From a virus: DNA of 32,444 nucleotides. The notes under the pieces are model-generated. The model did not search any database and was not told the DNA's origin. It saw only the letters and a list, made by a program, of their open reading frames with translations. The stretch is from positions 1 through 32,444 of IMG/VR virus record IMGVR_UViG_3300011115_000375. One strand, 5' to 3'. Shown one piece after another: positions 9,147-17,275 of this stretch (within the stretch, counting starts at the first letter, position 1; each line of letters starts with the position of its first letter). The position numbers and the translations under genes are program-made.

Positions 9147-9512
9147 TTAAGTTTTAGTGCCGTTTATGCTGTACCACATTGCATTTGTTACCGCAAAAAA
9201 TATACTGGTATGGTCTTTAGCAATTGACGCAGACGTTGTTTGATTTATTGTTGTTGCCGATTCGTATGGGTAAACTTTCACAGTTTGCGCGCCGGAATTG
9301 GCAATAAATATCGTTTCCCCCATTTGTGTAGGAGGCAACAATACGCCAGTGCCTGAAGCCGCGGTATCAATAGAGTTGTAAATCTTCGTCAATTGCAACG
9401 CATTCGCTCTTGTCGAGCCCACCGCGGTCAACCCATCAACACCGTCACCACAAATGGCAACGGTCATCAATGACGAAGCGCCAGCTCCCAAAACCCGTGA
9501 GGGAATTGTCAT
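9147..9512 (-). CDS. Small beta-rich virion protein, paralogue of the upstream gene
   Basis: I choose ATG 9512 (121 aa), which overlaps the preceding stop as TAATG; a TTG 24 bases upstream is less likely. The protein is clearly homologous to the preceding gene product: both start M[TA]IPSRVL and share ICGDG, AVGST, ALQL, TGV[LI]LPPT and Q[TV]V-YP in the same order. It is Ser/Thr/Gly/Val-rich and probably all-beta. Its place between capsid and tail genes suggests a decoration or minor head/neck protein. No enzymatic motif is visible. Confidence 0.7.
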   Translation of the reverse strand: MTIPSRVLGAGASSLMTVAICGDGVDGLTAVGSTRANALQLTKIYNSIDTAASGTGVLLPPTQMGETIFIANSGAQTVKVYPYESATTINQTTSASIAKDHTSIFFAVTNAMWYSINGTKT

Positions 9513-9871
9513 TACGCAGTCAGAACAGATGCCCAAGTCGTTGCGCTAGTGGCAAACAGGATGACGGTTTTAGCCGTTGCAACCGTTAATGTTGACGCTG
9601 CCGCGTTGATCGTCGAACCGGATTTCGGGTAAATGGTAACCGTTTGGCCGGAATCGTTGCGGATGCCAACCATGGCGCCCACTTCGGTCGGCGGCAGAAT
9701 AACGCCGGTTGATGCTGAGCTGGTGGTGATCGTGTTCCAGACTGCCGACAGTTGCAGCGCATCCGCGATTGTAGAGCCTACAGCCACAAGGCCGGTGGCG
9801 CCATCGCCGCAGATGCTGGTAGTCGCAAGGCCGGAATTGCCAGACGCCAAAACGCGTGAAGGAATAGCCAT
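9512..9871 (-). CDS. Small beta-rich virion protein, first copy of a tandem pair
   Basis: This is a 119-aa protein. AAAGGA lies 6 bases before ATG 9871, and the upstream gene ends 2 bases earlier. Its sequence aligns end to end with the next gene: MAIPSRVLASG, ICGDG, AVGST, ALQL, TGVILPPT, then GQTVTIYPKSGSTINAAAST. The alternating Thr/Val/Ser pattern implies a beta-sandwich such as those of capsid decoration proteins. The two copies have diverged but keep length and order, which indicates an old tandem duplication rather than a recent one. Only position supports the virion role. Confidence 0.7.
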   Translation of the reverse strand: MAIPSRVLASGNSGLATTSICGDGATGLVAVGSTIADALQLSAVWNTITTSSASTGVILPPTEVGAMVGIRNDSGQTVTIYPKSGSTINAAASTLTVATAKTVILFATSATTWASVLTA

Positions 9872-9872
9872 T

Positions 9873-10667
9873 TTAAATCCTTTGAGTTAGTGGATAAGAC
9901 ATGGCTTTCGCCATTGCGTGCAATAAACCGGGACCGCAGACCTCAATTACGACATCTTCCTGTGCAAACTCGCGGGCAAGGTTTTGAAAGTCCCGCACCT
10001 GCTGGCACATCCACGGCGCCGCTTTATATTTTGTTTCGTGGATAGTCGCAGTTATTACGTTCTCACCGTCGTTTGATTCTTGCTTATAAACGTGGTGCTC
10101 GCCATCGGAATAGCTGGAATCCATGCCAAACAGATAAATCTGCCGATAGCCTTTGAGCTTGGCCAGAATCATCGCCAGCATGCCGACCGTCGTAAAGCCG
10201 CCCATAAGGTGCACAGGGCGCTCGCGCTCGTTCTCTAGATACTCGTAGACCCCTTCGGTTTGTACGTGCACCAAATCGACGTTAAAGCCTTCCAACGCGT
10301 CAAATATGCAGGGATCACACTGGCTAGCAATGTAAAACTGAGTCTCCAGCTTGGGATTCTTTAGAAACCGCACATTCTTCGGCCTGGCATCCAGCATGAC
10401 ATGCCCATCCGGAACGATGCCGCGGGCAAGCAGCCAGTCATAGGATCCGTTGACAGACCAGATTTTAGAACCGTTTTGATGCCGAATCATCAGCTGGTGC
10501 ACCGACTCATTTAGACTCGGCGCACCGCCAACGATGCAAATGCTGTCGCAGTTCGGTTCCGCATTGAAATCGAACCACGGTAACTGCCTTTCGCAAGACA
10601 GTTTCACATTCCCCAGCATTACGCTGGGGTCTGTGTTTCCAACAACATCTAATACGGCTTCGACCAT
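9873..10667 (-). CDS. DUF115-like (MptE-like Rossmann) protein
   Basis: This is a 264-aa protein. Residues 40-56 contain CDSICIVGGAPSLNESV, the glycine-rich IVG-x-x-PSL signature of the DUF115 family. A second landmark, IYLFGMDSSYSDGEHHVYK at about residues 178-196, matches its GxD...H motif. DUF115 covers archaeal 6-hydroxymethylpterin pyrophosphokinase (MptE) and bacterial proteins linked to flagellin or surface glycan (including sialic-acid-type) transfer. The reaction here cannot be read from the sequence. Its neighbours are virion genes, 2 bases from the next gene and 2 bases from the previous one. With the glycosyltransferase and FkbM genes further upstream in the same operon, a surface or virion modification role is plausible. 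Confidence 0.7.
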   Translation of the reverse strand: MVEAVLDVVGNTDPSVMLGNVKLSCERQLPWFDFNAEPNCDSICIVGGAPSLNESVHQLMIRHQNGSKIWSVNGSYDWLLARGIVPDGHVMLDARPKNVRFLKNPKLETQFYIASQCDPCIFDALEGFNVDLVHVQTEGVYEYLENERERPVHLMGGFTTVGMLAMILAKLKGYRQIYLFGMDSSYSDGEHHVYKQESNDGENVITATIHETKYKAAPWMCQQVRDFQNLAREFAQEDVVIEVCGPGLLHAMAKAMSYPLTQRI

Positions 10668-10669
10668 TA

Positions 10670-11221
10670 TTAAGTGATCTGACCTTGAAGATGCGGACGG
10701 TTGATGGTCACCGTAACCGTCGAAACGGTCGAGGCAATCGTCGCCAAGTTAGCCGAGCGAGCACCAAGAAGCTGGAGACCCGCAGAAGCAAGAACCTTAA
10801 CGCGGCCAGCAGTAGCAGACAGGAACAGCGTCACTTGCGGCGTAACTGCAACTGCCGTTTTCTTGACCACCGCATTGCCGGAGATTTGATACCAGCCAAA
10901 AGTTCCAGCCAGGTTAGCCGACATCGCAACCGCGACCGGGCAGGCTTGGTTGCCGGTGTTCGGCGCAAGCACCGTTTGGTAGGTCGTTGCGTTGTAACTG
11001 ACCAACGAACCGACCACCGTTGAAGCCACCCCGACCAGCAAGATGAACTCGCCCTCGCCATAGGTCGGATCGTCAGCACGCACGATCTTACCCAAAACGT
11101 TAGGCGGCGTCGGAATGACAGCAGCGCTGCCAGTTGAAACGCCGCTAGGCGAAGTAACGCCGGTGTCGATTGCCGCAACTTGCAACAGACCGGATTGATT
11201 TTCTACGTAAGTATAGGCCAT
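10670..11221 (-). CDS. Capsid decoration-like protein
   Basis: This is a 183-aa protein immediately downstream of the major capsid gene, with AAGGAG before ATG 11221. The composition is Ala/Val/Thr/Gly-rich and beta-prone. The segment VAVAMSANLAGTFGWYQISG (residues about 91-110) is typical of small capsid-surface or cement proteins found next to major capsid genes. No signal peptide or catalytic motif is seen. A role in stabilising or decorating the capsid is inferred from its place and composition. It could instead be a head fibre base or a head-completion protein. Confidence 0.6.
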   Translation of the reverse strand: MAYTYVENQSGLLQVAAIDTGVTSPSGVSTGSAAVIPTPPNVLGKIVRADDPTYGEGEFILLVGVASTVVGSLVSYNATTYQTVLAPNTGNQACPVAVAMSANLAGTFGWYQISGNAVVKKTAVAVTPQVTLFLSATAGRVKVLASAGLQLLGARSANLATIASTVSTVTVTINRPHLQGQIT

Positions 11222-11233
11222 TTTATATTCTCC

Positions 11234-12235
11234 TTAGGCGATCAGCACGCCGCAAAATTGCGGGCCGCTGGAGCAAAGATTGCCCGCCCAGCCGATCAAT
11301 TTAACGATCGCGTCTTGGTTAACGGCTTGCCGTTCGCCGCCAATCGGTACGAAATTCCGGTCAACGTGCGGCCGGAAGAAAATGTATTTCGTATTAAGGA
11401 ACCACATGTGATTTGCCGTTGCTGCCGAACCGATACCGCCATCAAGCACCACATCCGATGCCATGCCTGCGCCGTAATATTTCAGCGAGGCAAAACCAGC
11501 ACCAGCCATCGACGAACCAGAATCCGAAATGCGCTGAATGGATTGCAGCGATTGCAGATACAGACGATAGTAGTTATTGTCAGCAACGATCAGATCCGGT
11601 TTATCGGTTCCGCGAATAAGCTGCACAGCAACCGAATCCATATACTGCTGGATGTTGGATGCCGTAGTAGCCGCGCCGCCGTTCGTCACGCCGGAGTAAG
11701 CAACCGATTGCCAGAAAGAATAGCTGGCGCGATTGATACCGCCGTAAGTGCCGGACGTAGGCGCATCAGGAACAGCCGCCGCAAGACCGGTAATGTTTTT
11801 GCCGCTGTTGCCCGTTCCATCCAGATAGATGTCACCGGAAATACGGTTAGCCAGCTGCGCTTCGGCAACATTCATACGACCGTCTAGCAGGTCGATAATC
11901 GCTTCCTTGCCGCTGTTTTGAATCATTTCCAGACCGCTAATTGATACCGCGGCAGCGTATTGCGTGATACCAAACTGCGCCGCACTGATCGGGCTGTTTT
12001 GTGAAACGTTGAGCACTTCGTAACCCGAATAAGAATTCGTGTTATTGGTTGTGCTGTCGTTATACATAACCTCTTGGAGTATGACATTCCCCCCACTGAA
12101 GGTCTTAACATTCCCGCGTTCTTTGAGGCGGCGCAGAAGCGCATTGTTATTTGTTACGTTGTCGGCCAGCTCACCGCTACGACTTTGAATGTTGGTCGCA
12201 ATGATGTCGCTGATCGAGCTATTGGCAAATGCCAT
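11234..12235 (-). CDS. Major capsid protein
   Basis: This is a 333-aa protein with AAGGAG before ATG 12235, just after the scaffold gene. It has features of short HK97-fold capsid proteins: an N-terminal helical arm (residues 1-40, with NNALLRRLKERGNVKTFSGG), a segment resembling an E-loop region with a Tyr-rich YSGYEVLNV, an SISGLEMIQNSGKEAIIDLL spine helix, and a C-terminal axial-domain segment that ends in hydrophobic beta strands (VKLIGWAGNLCSSGPQFCGV). The KPDLIVADNNYYRLYLQSLQ stretch (about 214-233) is typical of such capsid families. Several hundred copies would assemble around the scaffold. There is no N-terminal protease or delta domain, so a separate scaffold is needed, and it is next door. 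Confidence 0.85.
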   Translation of the reverse strand: MAFANSSISDIIATNIQSRSGELADNVTNNNALLRRLKERGNVKTFSGGNVILQEVMYNDSTTNNTNSYSGYEVLNVSQNSPISAAQFGITQYAAAVSISGLEMIQNSGKEAIIDLLDGRMNVAEAQLANRISGDIYLDGTGNSGKNITGLAAAVPDAPTSGTYGGINRASYSFWQSVAYSGVTNGGAATTASNIQQYMDSVAVQLIRGTDKPDLIVADNNYYRLYLQSLQSIQRISDSGSSMAGAGFASLKYYGAGMASDVVLDGGIGSAATANHMWFLNTKYIFFRPHVDRNFVPIGGERQAVNQDAIVKLIGWAGNLCSSGPQFCGVLIA

Positions 12236-12260
12236 TTTTTTAGCTCCTTAAAAACATTAA

Positions 12261-13277
12261 TCAGAGTCGGTCGCTCATGTTGTCGAATTGCTCGGCAAGT
12301 AAAGCCCGACGATCATTTGCTTTGGTATTCGTCACGGTTCCGGGTGTGGATCCTCGCACGCTCACCGCTGCCGCCCGCGCCGACTTAGCAGCTTTATTTG
12401 CTGCCGCTCTTTTCGCCGTATCCAATTCAGCTTGTTTGCTGGCTTGGACACTTTCAAAAAGGTTCGGATCTAAGCGTAAAGCCTTTTGATACGCGTCGTC
12501 TAAGTCGCTGGCCACACCGCTCTGTAGGAGCTGGATCATTACCGGTCGCGCTTCTTCAAAATGCTCGGCGGTTTGGCTGAAACTGTTTATCTCACCCAAA
12601 AGAGCCTGATTCTGCTGCTGTTCCTGTGCCTGTTTCCATCCCTGCACTTCGCCGCGAACGTTATTTAGTTCGTTTTGCAATGCAAAAATGGTCGGGTCAG
12701 TTGGCGCCAGTTGTGGCTGGTCGCCCATATCGTTTAAATTTACTCCGTAAGATTGTGCAAGTCTAGCAAAATATTGGCGTTTTTCTTGCGGATTACTGTA
12801 ACGTAATGCATGATCGGCTTCCATCAGCGCCTTAACTGCTTTAGGCGCATCTATACCAAGCCCCTGTATCGTGTTCATGTAGGGGTTCAAAACCTCCTGC
12901 ATCTGGTCGGCAAACTGTGCTTTTGAGATAAGCGGTTCAACACCAGCTTTCATCTCATTTTCGCGTTGCCAGGCATACTCCTGAATGCGCGCAGGGGCGG
13001 CTTTCCAATCCTCGTGGTAATCCTTTTTCCAGCTCGCCGGTGGGCGTTTCCACAACGGTTCTTCAACCGGCTCGGTAGGCTCTGCTTTTAACTGCGGAAC
13101 AGATGGCCCCGACTGTTTGGCATACTTGCCGGACTCATCCCGTTGCTTTTCATATTTTGCCGGTTCAGCCCTTGCAGGTTCTGGCGCTGATTCAACAACA
13201 TCATCAAATTGCTGGGAAAGCATATCCCGGCGGCTGTCTTGGTTTTCTACAGGCACAATCTCATTTAAGTCAGACAT
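12261..13277 (-). CDS. Scaffolding protein
   Basis: This is a 338-aa, highly charged, Gln/Ala/Glu-rich, mostly helical protein directly upstream of the major capsid gene, as expected for a scaffold. The acidic/Pro N-terminal third is disordered (PAPEPARAEPAKYEKQRDES-like), and a long helix spans about residues 195-235 (LQNELNNVRGEVQGWKQAQE). The C-terminus is basic (AAANKAAKSARAA), the type of segment that binds capsid protein in P22-like scaffolds. Near each end is a related motif: SRRDMLSQQFDDV at 15-27 and DRRALLAEQFDNM at 322-334. The ribosome site AGGGAG precedes ATG 13277. Confidence 0.8.
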   Translation of the reverse strand: MSDLNEIVPVENQDSRRDMLSQQFDDVVESAPEPARAEPAKYEKQRDESGKYAKQSGPSVPQLKAEPTEPVEEPLWKRPPASWKKDYHEDWKAAPARIQEYAWQRENEMKAGVEPLISKAQFADQMQEVLNPYMNTIQGLGIDAPKAVKALMEADHALRYSNPQEKRQYFARLAQSYGVNLNDMGDQPQLAPTDPTIFALQNELNNVRGEVQGWKQAQEQQQNQALLGEINSFSQTAEHFEEARPVMIQLLQSGVASDLDDAYQKALRLDPNLFESVQASKQAELDTAKRAAANKAAKSARAAAVSVRGSTPGTVTNTKANDRRALLAEQFDNMSDRL

Positions 13278-13296
13278 TTTTGCTCCCTGTGGGGGG

Positions 13297-13626
13297 TTAT
13301 CTACGGGTAAAACGTATATCGTCGCGGAGCTTTGCCAGCACGCGATTAGCCTGGTCGTGCGTCATGTTGGCAACCTGCTCCCGCAAAACCTCGCGCCGCG
13401 TGTCTTTTTTTTGCGTCGGTTTGGTTTCCATTTTTTCGTTGCCAATCTCGATGCAGTTGTGCTGCCGAAGGTGGGCCCGATGCTGGCTGCGGCTGGTAAT
13501 CATGCTGCCATCTGCCATCGATTGATAGGGCAAAATGTCCGGTATTATCATCGGCGCCACCGGATCTGCGTAATGCTCTAACTTCTCAACTAGCTGGCCA
13601 TTGATTTGTATGTAGGTTTTTCTCAT
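13297..13626 (-). CDS. Conserved phage head-region protein, unknown
   Basis: This is a 109-aa protein whose start overlaps the previous stop as ATGA. Residues 27-62 (MIIPDILPYQSMADGSMITS, then RSQHRAHLRQHNCIEIGNE) belong to a conserved family near portal and scaffold genes in podoviruses. It is rich in His, Gln and Arg and has no Cys pairs. The C-terminal part DTRREVLREQVANM (75-88) resembles a motif found twice in the scaffold protein next door. It may assist scaffold or capsid assembly, but this is speculative. No enzymatic motif is visible. Confidence 0.6.
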   Translation of the reverse strand: MRKTYIQINGQLVEKLEHYADPVAPMIIPDILPYQSMADGSMITSRSQHRAHLRQHNCIEIGNEKMETKPTQKKDTRREVLREQVANMTHDQANRVLAKLRDDIRFTRR

Positions 13627-14273
13627 AGCAATGTTAGAACGTCCTCGTCGTCAAGTTCAAGGTGCAAATCCCATATCCGCTGCACGCGGTCAAGATCGGC
13701 AAACAGAGCGTCGTAATTGATAGCCCGGACCGCTGATTTAGCTTTTGGCGGCACAATAAACGGTGCGGCGATTTCTTCTGCAAGCTCTGGCCTGCCTTCA
13801 ACAATGCGCTCAAATGCGTCAAGAATTGCCTGTTTTTTCTTTTCTCTGAGTTTGCGCTCGCGTTCGAGCTGCTCTTTAAATCGTCGTCCGTCGTGCGTGT
13901 CATCGATGACGATGACCGGTTGCGGCGCCACCGTGACTGTTCCAACATCGCCGTTTGCGCTGTTGCCTGACAACGCAACGGTAACAACCAAGCCAACAGA
14001 TCCCGCAGCGCCTGTTGCCTCAGTGCCTGTGACCGGAACCGTTGTGGCTTCGCCCTCGCTGCCAACCTGACCCGTAGCCTGCACACCAGATAGCGAAATG
14101 GTAACGGTGGCGCCAACTGTTCCGGGCGCGCCGGTTGCTGCGTTCCCGGTAATCGGAACAGTTGCGGCAGCACCGACATTACCCGGTGATCCGGTCGCGG
14201 AATTGCCGGTAACAGGCAGGGAATCCCATAATGCAGCATCCCAAGTGCCGGTGTCCCATCCTCCCTGTGCCAT
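13623..14273 (-). CDS. Virion protein with five exact-period 20-residue repeats
   Basis: This is a 216-aa protein. Residues 5-17 are GWDTGTWDAALWD. Five repeats of about 20 residues follow at 19-38, 39-58, 59-78, 79-98 and 99-118, each of the form [PAS][VIL][TS]Gxx[AT]xGxxGxVG. A charged coiled-coil segment (about 129-150: FKEQLERERKLREKKKQAIL) and a helical C-terminus follow. The repeats suggest a beta-solenoid or fibrous stalk, with the coiled coil a possible trimerisation point, so it could be a head fibre or whisker. The next gene starts 4 bases upstream of it, and the 109-aa gene overlaps it. No recognisable ribosome site precedes ATG 14273, so coupling to upstream translation is likely. 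Confidence 0.65.
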   Translation of the reverse strand: MAQGGWDTGTWDAALWDSLPVTGNSATGSPGNVGAAATVPITGNAATGAPGTVGATVTISLSGVQATGQVGSEGEATTVPVTGTEATGAAGSVGLVVTVALSGNSANGDVGTVTVAPQPVIVIDDTHDGRRFKEQLERERKLREKKKQAILDAFERIVEGRPELAEEIAAPFIVPPKAKSAVRAINYDALFADLDRVQRIWDLHLELDDEDVLTLL

Positions 14274-14276
14274 ATT

Positions 14277-14732
14277 TTAGGCAATGCGGATAAGTGCATT
14301 GGTGCTGTCATTAGTCGGCATGGACAGCACAAACGTGCCTGCGGTAATTGTTTGGGCTCCGAACGTGTGCGCGCTGATTGCTTTATTGCTCTGCGTCGAG
14401 TTGTAAACCAGCGCGCAGTCAAACGATGTGGTCAAGGTTACGGTCGTGTAGGTAAAGCTGGCGCTCGGCGTCCAGTATGCCGTAGTGCCGCTGGATGTGG
14501 GCGCTGTGGCGTTCGTTGCCGTGACCCCACCAGCACTATAACCAGTGCCGGAAACCTCGCCAGTGGCGCTGTAGGCGGTCGTGGCAGCGTTTACGGTGGC
14601 GCTCGCTAGATACAACGCAGCTTTTAAAGTGTCTGCGCCCGTTCCAGCCCGAATGACGGTCGTCCCCAGCGCGTGAATGCCGCTAAGAATCTCTGTTTTA
14701 AAACTGGTGCACATTGCCTGCGTGTTAGCCAT
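14277..14732 (-). CDS. Small beta-rich structural protein, unknown
   Basis: This is a 151-aa protein with GGGAG about 10 bases before ATG 14732. A short helix (residues 7-20: MCTSFKTEILSGIHAL) is followed by a Thr/Ser/Ala/Gly-rich beta region, with TAYWTPSASFTYTTVTLTTS near residues 84-103. The pattern resembles phage head or fibre-associated proteins. It overlaps the 65-aa gene by 8 bases and is followed by the repeat protein. The role as a minor structural protein is inferred from the neighbours. Confidence 0.6.
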   Translation of the reverse strand: MANTQAMCTSFKTEILSGIHALGTTVIRAGTGADTLKAALYLASATVNAATTAYSATGEVSGTGYSAGGVTATNATAPTSSGTTAYWTPSASFTYTTVTLTTSFDCALVYNSTQSNKAISAHTFGAQTITAGTFVLSMPTNDSTNALIRIA

Positions 14733-14922
14733 TTGGGAAACTCCCTGCCTCGGATATTGAAACTATTGATTTTTTTAATCTGACATGCGCGGATCTGTGC
14801 ACCATCTCGTCAGCCAGCCAATACTCAACCCACGTTGTGTTTTCGTTGTCGTTATCGACCGTTCCCTCACGTTTTTCAAGCAATGAGTCATCCATCTCGC
14901 CTTTGGTCGTGGTAACGATCAT
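14725..14922 (-). CDS. Small conserved phage protein, unknown
   Basis: This is a 65-aa protein coupled to the portal gene by ATGA. The core MIVTTTKGEMDDSLLEKREG and then TTWVEYWLADEMVHRSAHVRLK belongs to a small family I have seen next to phage portals. It is acidic, with a conserved Trp-Val-Glu-Tyr-Trp segment and no cofactor-binding motif. A small head-assembly or structural role is inferred only from its position between portal and the 151-aa protein. Confidence 0.6.
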   Translation of the reverse strand: MIVTTTKGEMDDSLLEKREGTVDNDNENTTWVEYWLADEMVHRSAHVRLKKSIVSISEAGSFPNG

Positions 14923-17204
14923 GCCGCCACCTCCACACCAATTGCTTTGCCATCAGGACCGCGCAAGATGCGTTTGGGCGCTGCCAGTGTCTGCATGACA
15001 CCACCGATACGGTTCATGGTTTCGCCATGCATATTTGCCATGTTTTCGTGCATTTGCGCCATATGGTCAATTGCCATTTTCACGTTATCGCCCAACTCGG
15101 CCGTAATCTTCTCGCTTGCGGCCTGCTGCGCTTCAATCAGCGGCAGATCCAGACCTGGATTGGCCCCGATCCTTGCCACCATGATCTTAGTCGCAGCCTC
15201 AAGTTCTGTTTTCCAGCGGTTGAAGTCATCAAGTGATTTAACCTCTTGCGCTTTCATTTCCATTTCATGCCGCATTTTCTGATCGTCAATCTGCGCTTGT
15301 ATCTGCGCCGCTTGCATGTCGGCCTGCACCCGCATCTGGTCAGATTGTGCGGTCGCCTGCATCTTGGCCTGCTCCAGCTGCTGCGTTGCCTGAATCTGCA
15401 TCATCTCTGGATTAGGCGGCTCCGGCTGAGGATTAGCCGCGGCTTGCTTCTGTTTCTCTTTCAGTTGGTCGAGCGCAGCATCGAGCGTGCCTTCAATCGG
15501 TTTGGCTTGCTTAAATCCACTGATGCCGAACTTCATTACCTCGACCAGCATCGGGATCAGTTCTGGCGAGGACTGGCCAACAGGTAACGCTTCACGCAAC
15601 AACCCGCCAAACGCTGTTAAAAACTCAACACGATCCCTTTTGTTTTGCTGCTCATCCAACTGCACCAGGCTGTCAGCATCCACCTCGATGCGGAAATTAC
15701 GCAACGGGTTGTCCTGCATAAGCTGGATGGCCTGCTGGATCATTTGTTGATCTTCGGGCGTCATCTGCCCAGCCGCGGCGTACAACAAAATCGTTTGCGG
15801 TTGAAATTTGGTGCAAATAACCTGCGCTTTTAAGCGGATCAGCTCGCTGGCAAACAACGCCACTTCCTCTTGCATCGAGCGCAGCCGGAGCCCGGCATAC
15901 TGGCCTTTAATCTGCTGCGCGGTCGCGGTTTCGCTGGCTGCGCCCTGGCCTCGAATAATGTCGCTGATGCCGGTAATCTCGTAAATCTGGCCTTTTATGT
16001 CATCGCGGGCGCGGTAGCAGTTAAGCAGCGCGCTGGCCAGCATGTCGATCGGCAGGATGTCGATACTGCCTTTCAGCCCGCCTTTTTCGCTGAACGCCAT
16101 CCATTTGTCGACCGGGATCAGCGTGTTGTTGTCGCCCTCGGTCAGCAGCCGTTGCAGCGCCGGCTGGCTAGCGTCGTAGACACCGCGGATTCTCAACGCC
16201 TTGACCAGCCCGTCAATTCTGTCTGACAGAATGTCCAGTTCGTTCGCCTGGTCCTGGTAAATCACAAAGTCCGGCACAGGAATAAGGCTATCGCTGGTCG
16301 TGGTGCTGTATAGCGGCTGCGGGCAGGGAAAGAACTGGTCAAGCTCCAGCGGATCGTCGCGCTCGTCTATGATCGTCGGGCAGTTCTTCGACAGCCAATA
16401 GACTTTCCCGCTTTCCTTATCCCACAGCTCGCATATCTTGGCGCGTGTGCGCTCTTTGGTGCTCTGGCCATAGGTCGCCAGCGTTTCGGATCCTGAGTCT
16501 AGCGGGATCTGCTTGGCCATCTTTTCGCCAAAACGTTCGGTCAGCGCGTCTTTGGTCATGTAGACCCAGCGCCAGACGCAAGTCACTTCCTCCCAAGTGC
16601 GCGCAACAGAATGGCCGAAATCCTTCCAATGAACGTAATCGGTTGGGGCGCACTCGTATTCAATTTCCTCTTGCGGCTCGGCCTCGCCGCCTGCGGTGTA
16701 GTCTTGATTCTCGGGATTCTCGGCGCCCTCGGCTGTTTCTGCGGTTTCTGCATCGTCAATATCCTCAGTGACCTGCAACCCGTCTTCGGGCATGTCGATC
16801 TGCCTCACATGCGGCTCGTAACGCACCCACGCGATGCCGCGGCCACCCAAAAACCGATCCTCAACCGCGTGTTTCATGGTTGCGCGAAAGTCAGGGTAAT
16901 GCTCAATCTCAAAGTCTAGCGCGCGCTCGATCAACTGGCCGGCTACGCGGCCGACAGGATCGTTATCACCAAACCGGCGTTGCGCCACCGCTTTTGGCAG
17001 CTTGGCGTAGACCGCAGGAATCAGCGTCTGGACGTTTGACCACAGAATATTAAACTTGGCGGTTTCGTTCGTGTGCTGGCTGCGGTTGTCGTCGCGGTAG
17101 CGTTTGACAATCTTCGCGCTGCGGGCTTCCCACTTCTTGAATTCATTGTCGTACTGGCTGATGATGTTTAGCCACTTGTCGACACCTGTGCTGGTTGGTT
17201 CCAT
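14919..17204 (-). CDS. Portal protein, P22 type
   Basis: This 761-aa protein has the size and order of a P22-like portal (P22 gp1 is about 725 aa). N-terminal features are a charged helix KWEARSAKIVKRYRDDN (residues about 24-40), then FNILWSNVQTLIPAVYAKLP and a wing-like region with acidic insertions. The stretch IYQDQANELDILSDRIDGLV (about 316-335) and the GISDIIRGQGAASETATAQQ segment are typical of the family. Residues about 545-690 form a Gln/Met/Ala-rich coiled-coil-like barrel. Twelve copies form the ring at one capsid vertex through which DNA enters and leaves. ATG 17204 overlaps a 23-codon gene as TAATG, and AGAGGA inside that gene is its ribosome site. Confidence 0.9.
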   Translation of the reverse strand: MEPTSTGVDKWLNIISQYDNEFKKWEARSAKIVKRYRDDNRSQHTNETAKFNILWSNVQTLIPAVYAKLPKAVAQRRFGDNDPVGRVAGQLIERALDFEIEHYPDFRATMKHAVEDRFLGGRGIAWVRYEPHVRQIDMPEDGLQVTEDIDDAETAETAEGAENPENQDYTAGGEAEPQEEIEYECAPTDYVHWKDFGHSVARTWEEVTCVWRWVYMTKDALTERFGEKMAKQIPLDSGSETLATYGQSTKERTRAKICELWDKESGKVYWLSKNCPTIIDERDDPLELDQFFPCPQPLYSTTTSDSLIPVPDFVIYQDQANELDILSDRIDGLVKALRIRGVYDASQPALQRLLTEGDNNTLIPVDKWMAFSEKGGLKGSIDILPIDMLASALLNCYRARDDIKGQIYEITGISDIIRGQGAASETATAQQIKGQYAGLRLRSMQEEVALFASELIRLKAQVICTKFQPQTILLYAAAGQMTPEDQQMIQQAIQLMQDNPLRNFRIEVDADSLVQLDEQQNKRDRVEFLTAFGGLLREALPVGQSSPELIPMLVEVMKFGISGFKQAKPIEGTLDAALDQLKEKQKQAAANPQPEPPNPEMMQIQATQQLEQAKMQATAQSDQMRVQADMQAAQIQAQIDDQKMRHEMEMKAQEVKSLDDFNRWKTELEAATKIMVARIGANPGLDLPLIEAQQAASEKITAELGDNVKMAIDHMAQMHENMANMHGETMNRIGGVMQTLAAPKRILRGPDGKAIGVEVAA

Positions 17205-17275
17205 TACTTTTCCTCTGCGAGTAGGTCAGGCGCGGCAACGTTCTTTTCTTCTTTGCGTGTCCAGGCTGCGGTCAT
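17204..17275 (-). CDS. 23-aa ORF exactly filling the gap before the portal
   Basis: This 24-codon frame encodes MTAAWTRKEEKNVAAPDLLA plus EEK. Its ATG overlaps the stop of the 141-aa gene (TAATG), and its stop overlaps the ATG of the portal (TAATG). That fit on both sides is what chained phage genes look like and is unlikely for random sequence. The peptide is charged, with no hydrophobic segment. It may function mainly as a coupling device that carries ribosomes across to the portal start, and its end contains the portal's Shine-Dalgarno. There is no homologue that I recognise. Confidence 0.5.
   Translation of the reverse strand: MTAAWTRKEEKNVAAPDLLAEEK

Noticed and set aside
11180-11887. 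Rightward 235-aa open frame opposite the capsid gene
   Set aside because: It lies on the antisense strand of the major capsid gene, has no ribosome site and an Arg/Cys/His-rich composition typical of shadow frames.
13920-14240. Tandem DNA repeats as a CRISPR array
   Set aside because: The repeats encode imperfect 20-residue protein units without constant repeats and unique spacers.
13634-14422. Leftward 262-aa frame overlapping the repeat protein
   Set aside because: It is Pro/Arg/Leu/Gln-rich, out of frame with the repeat gene, and ends inside it; the repeat gene has clear structure and coupling.
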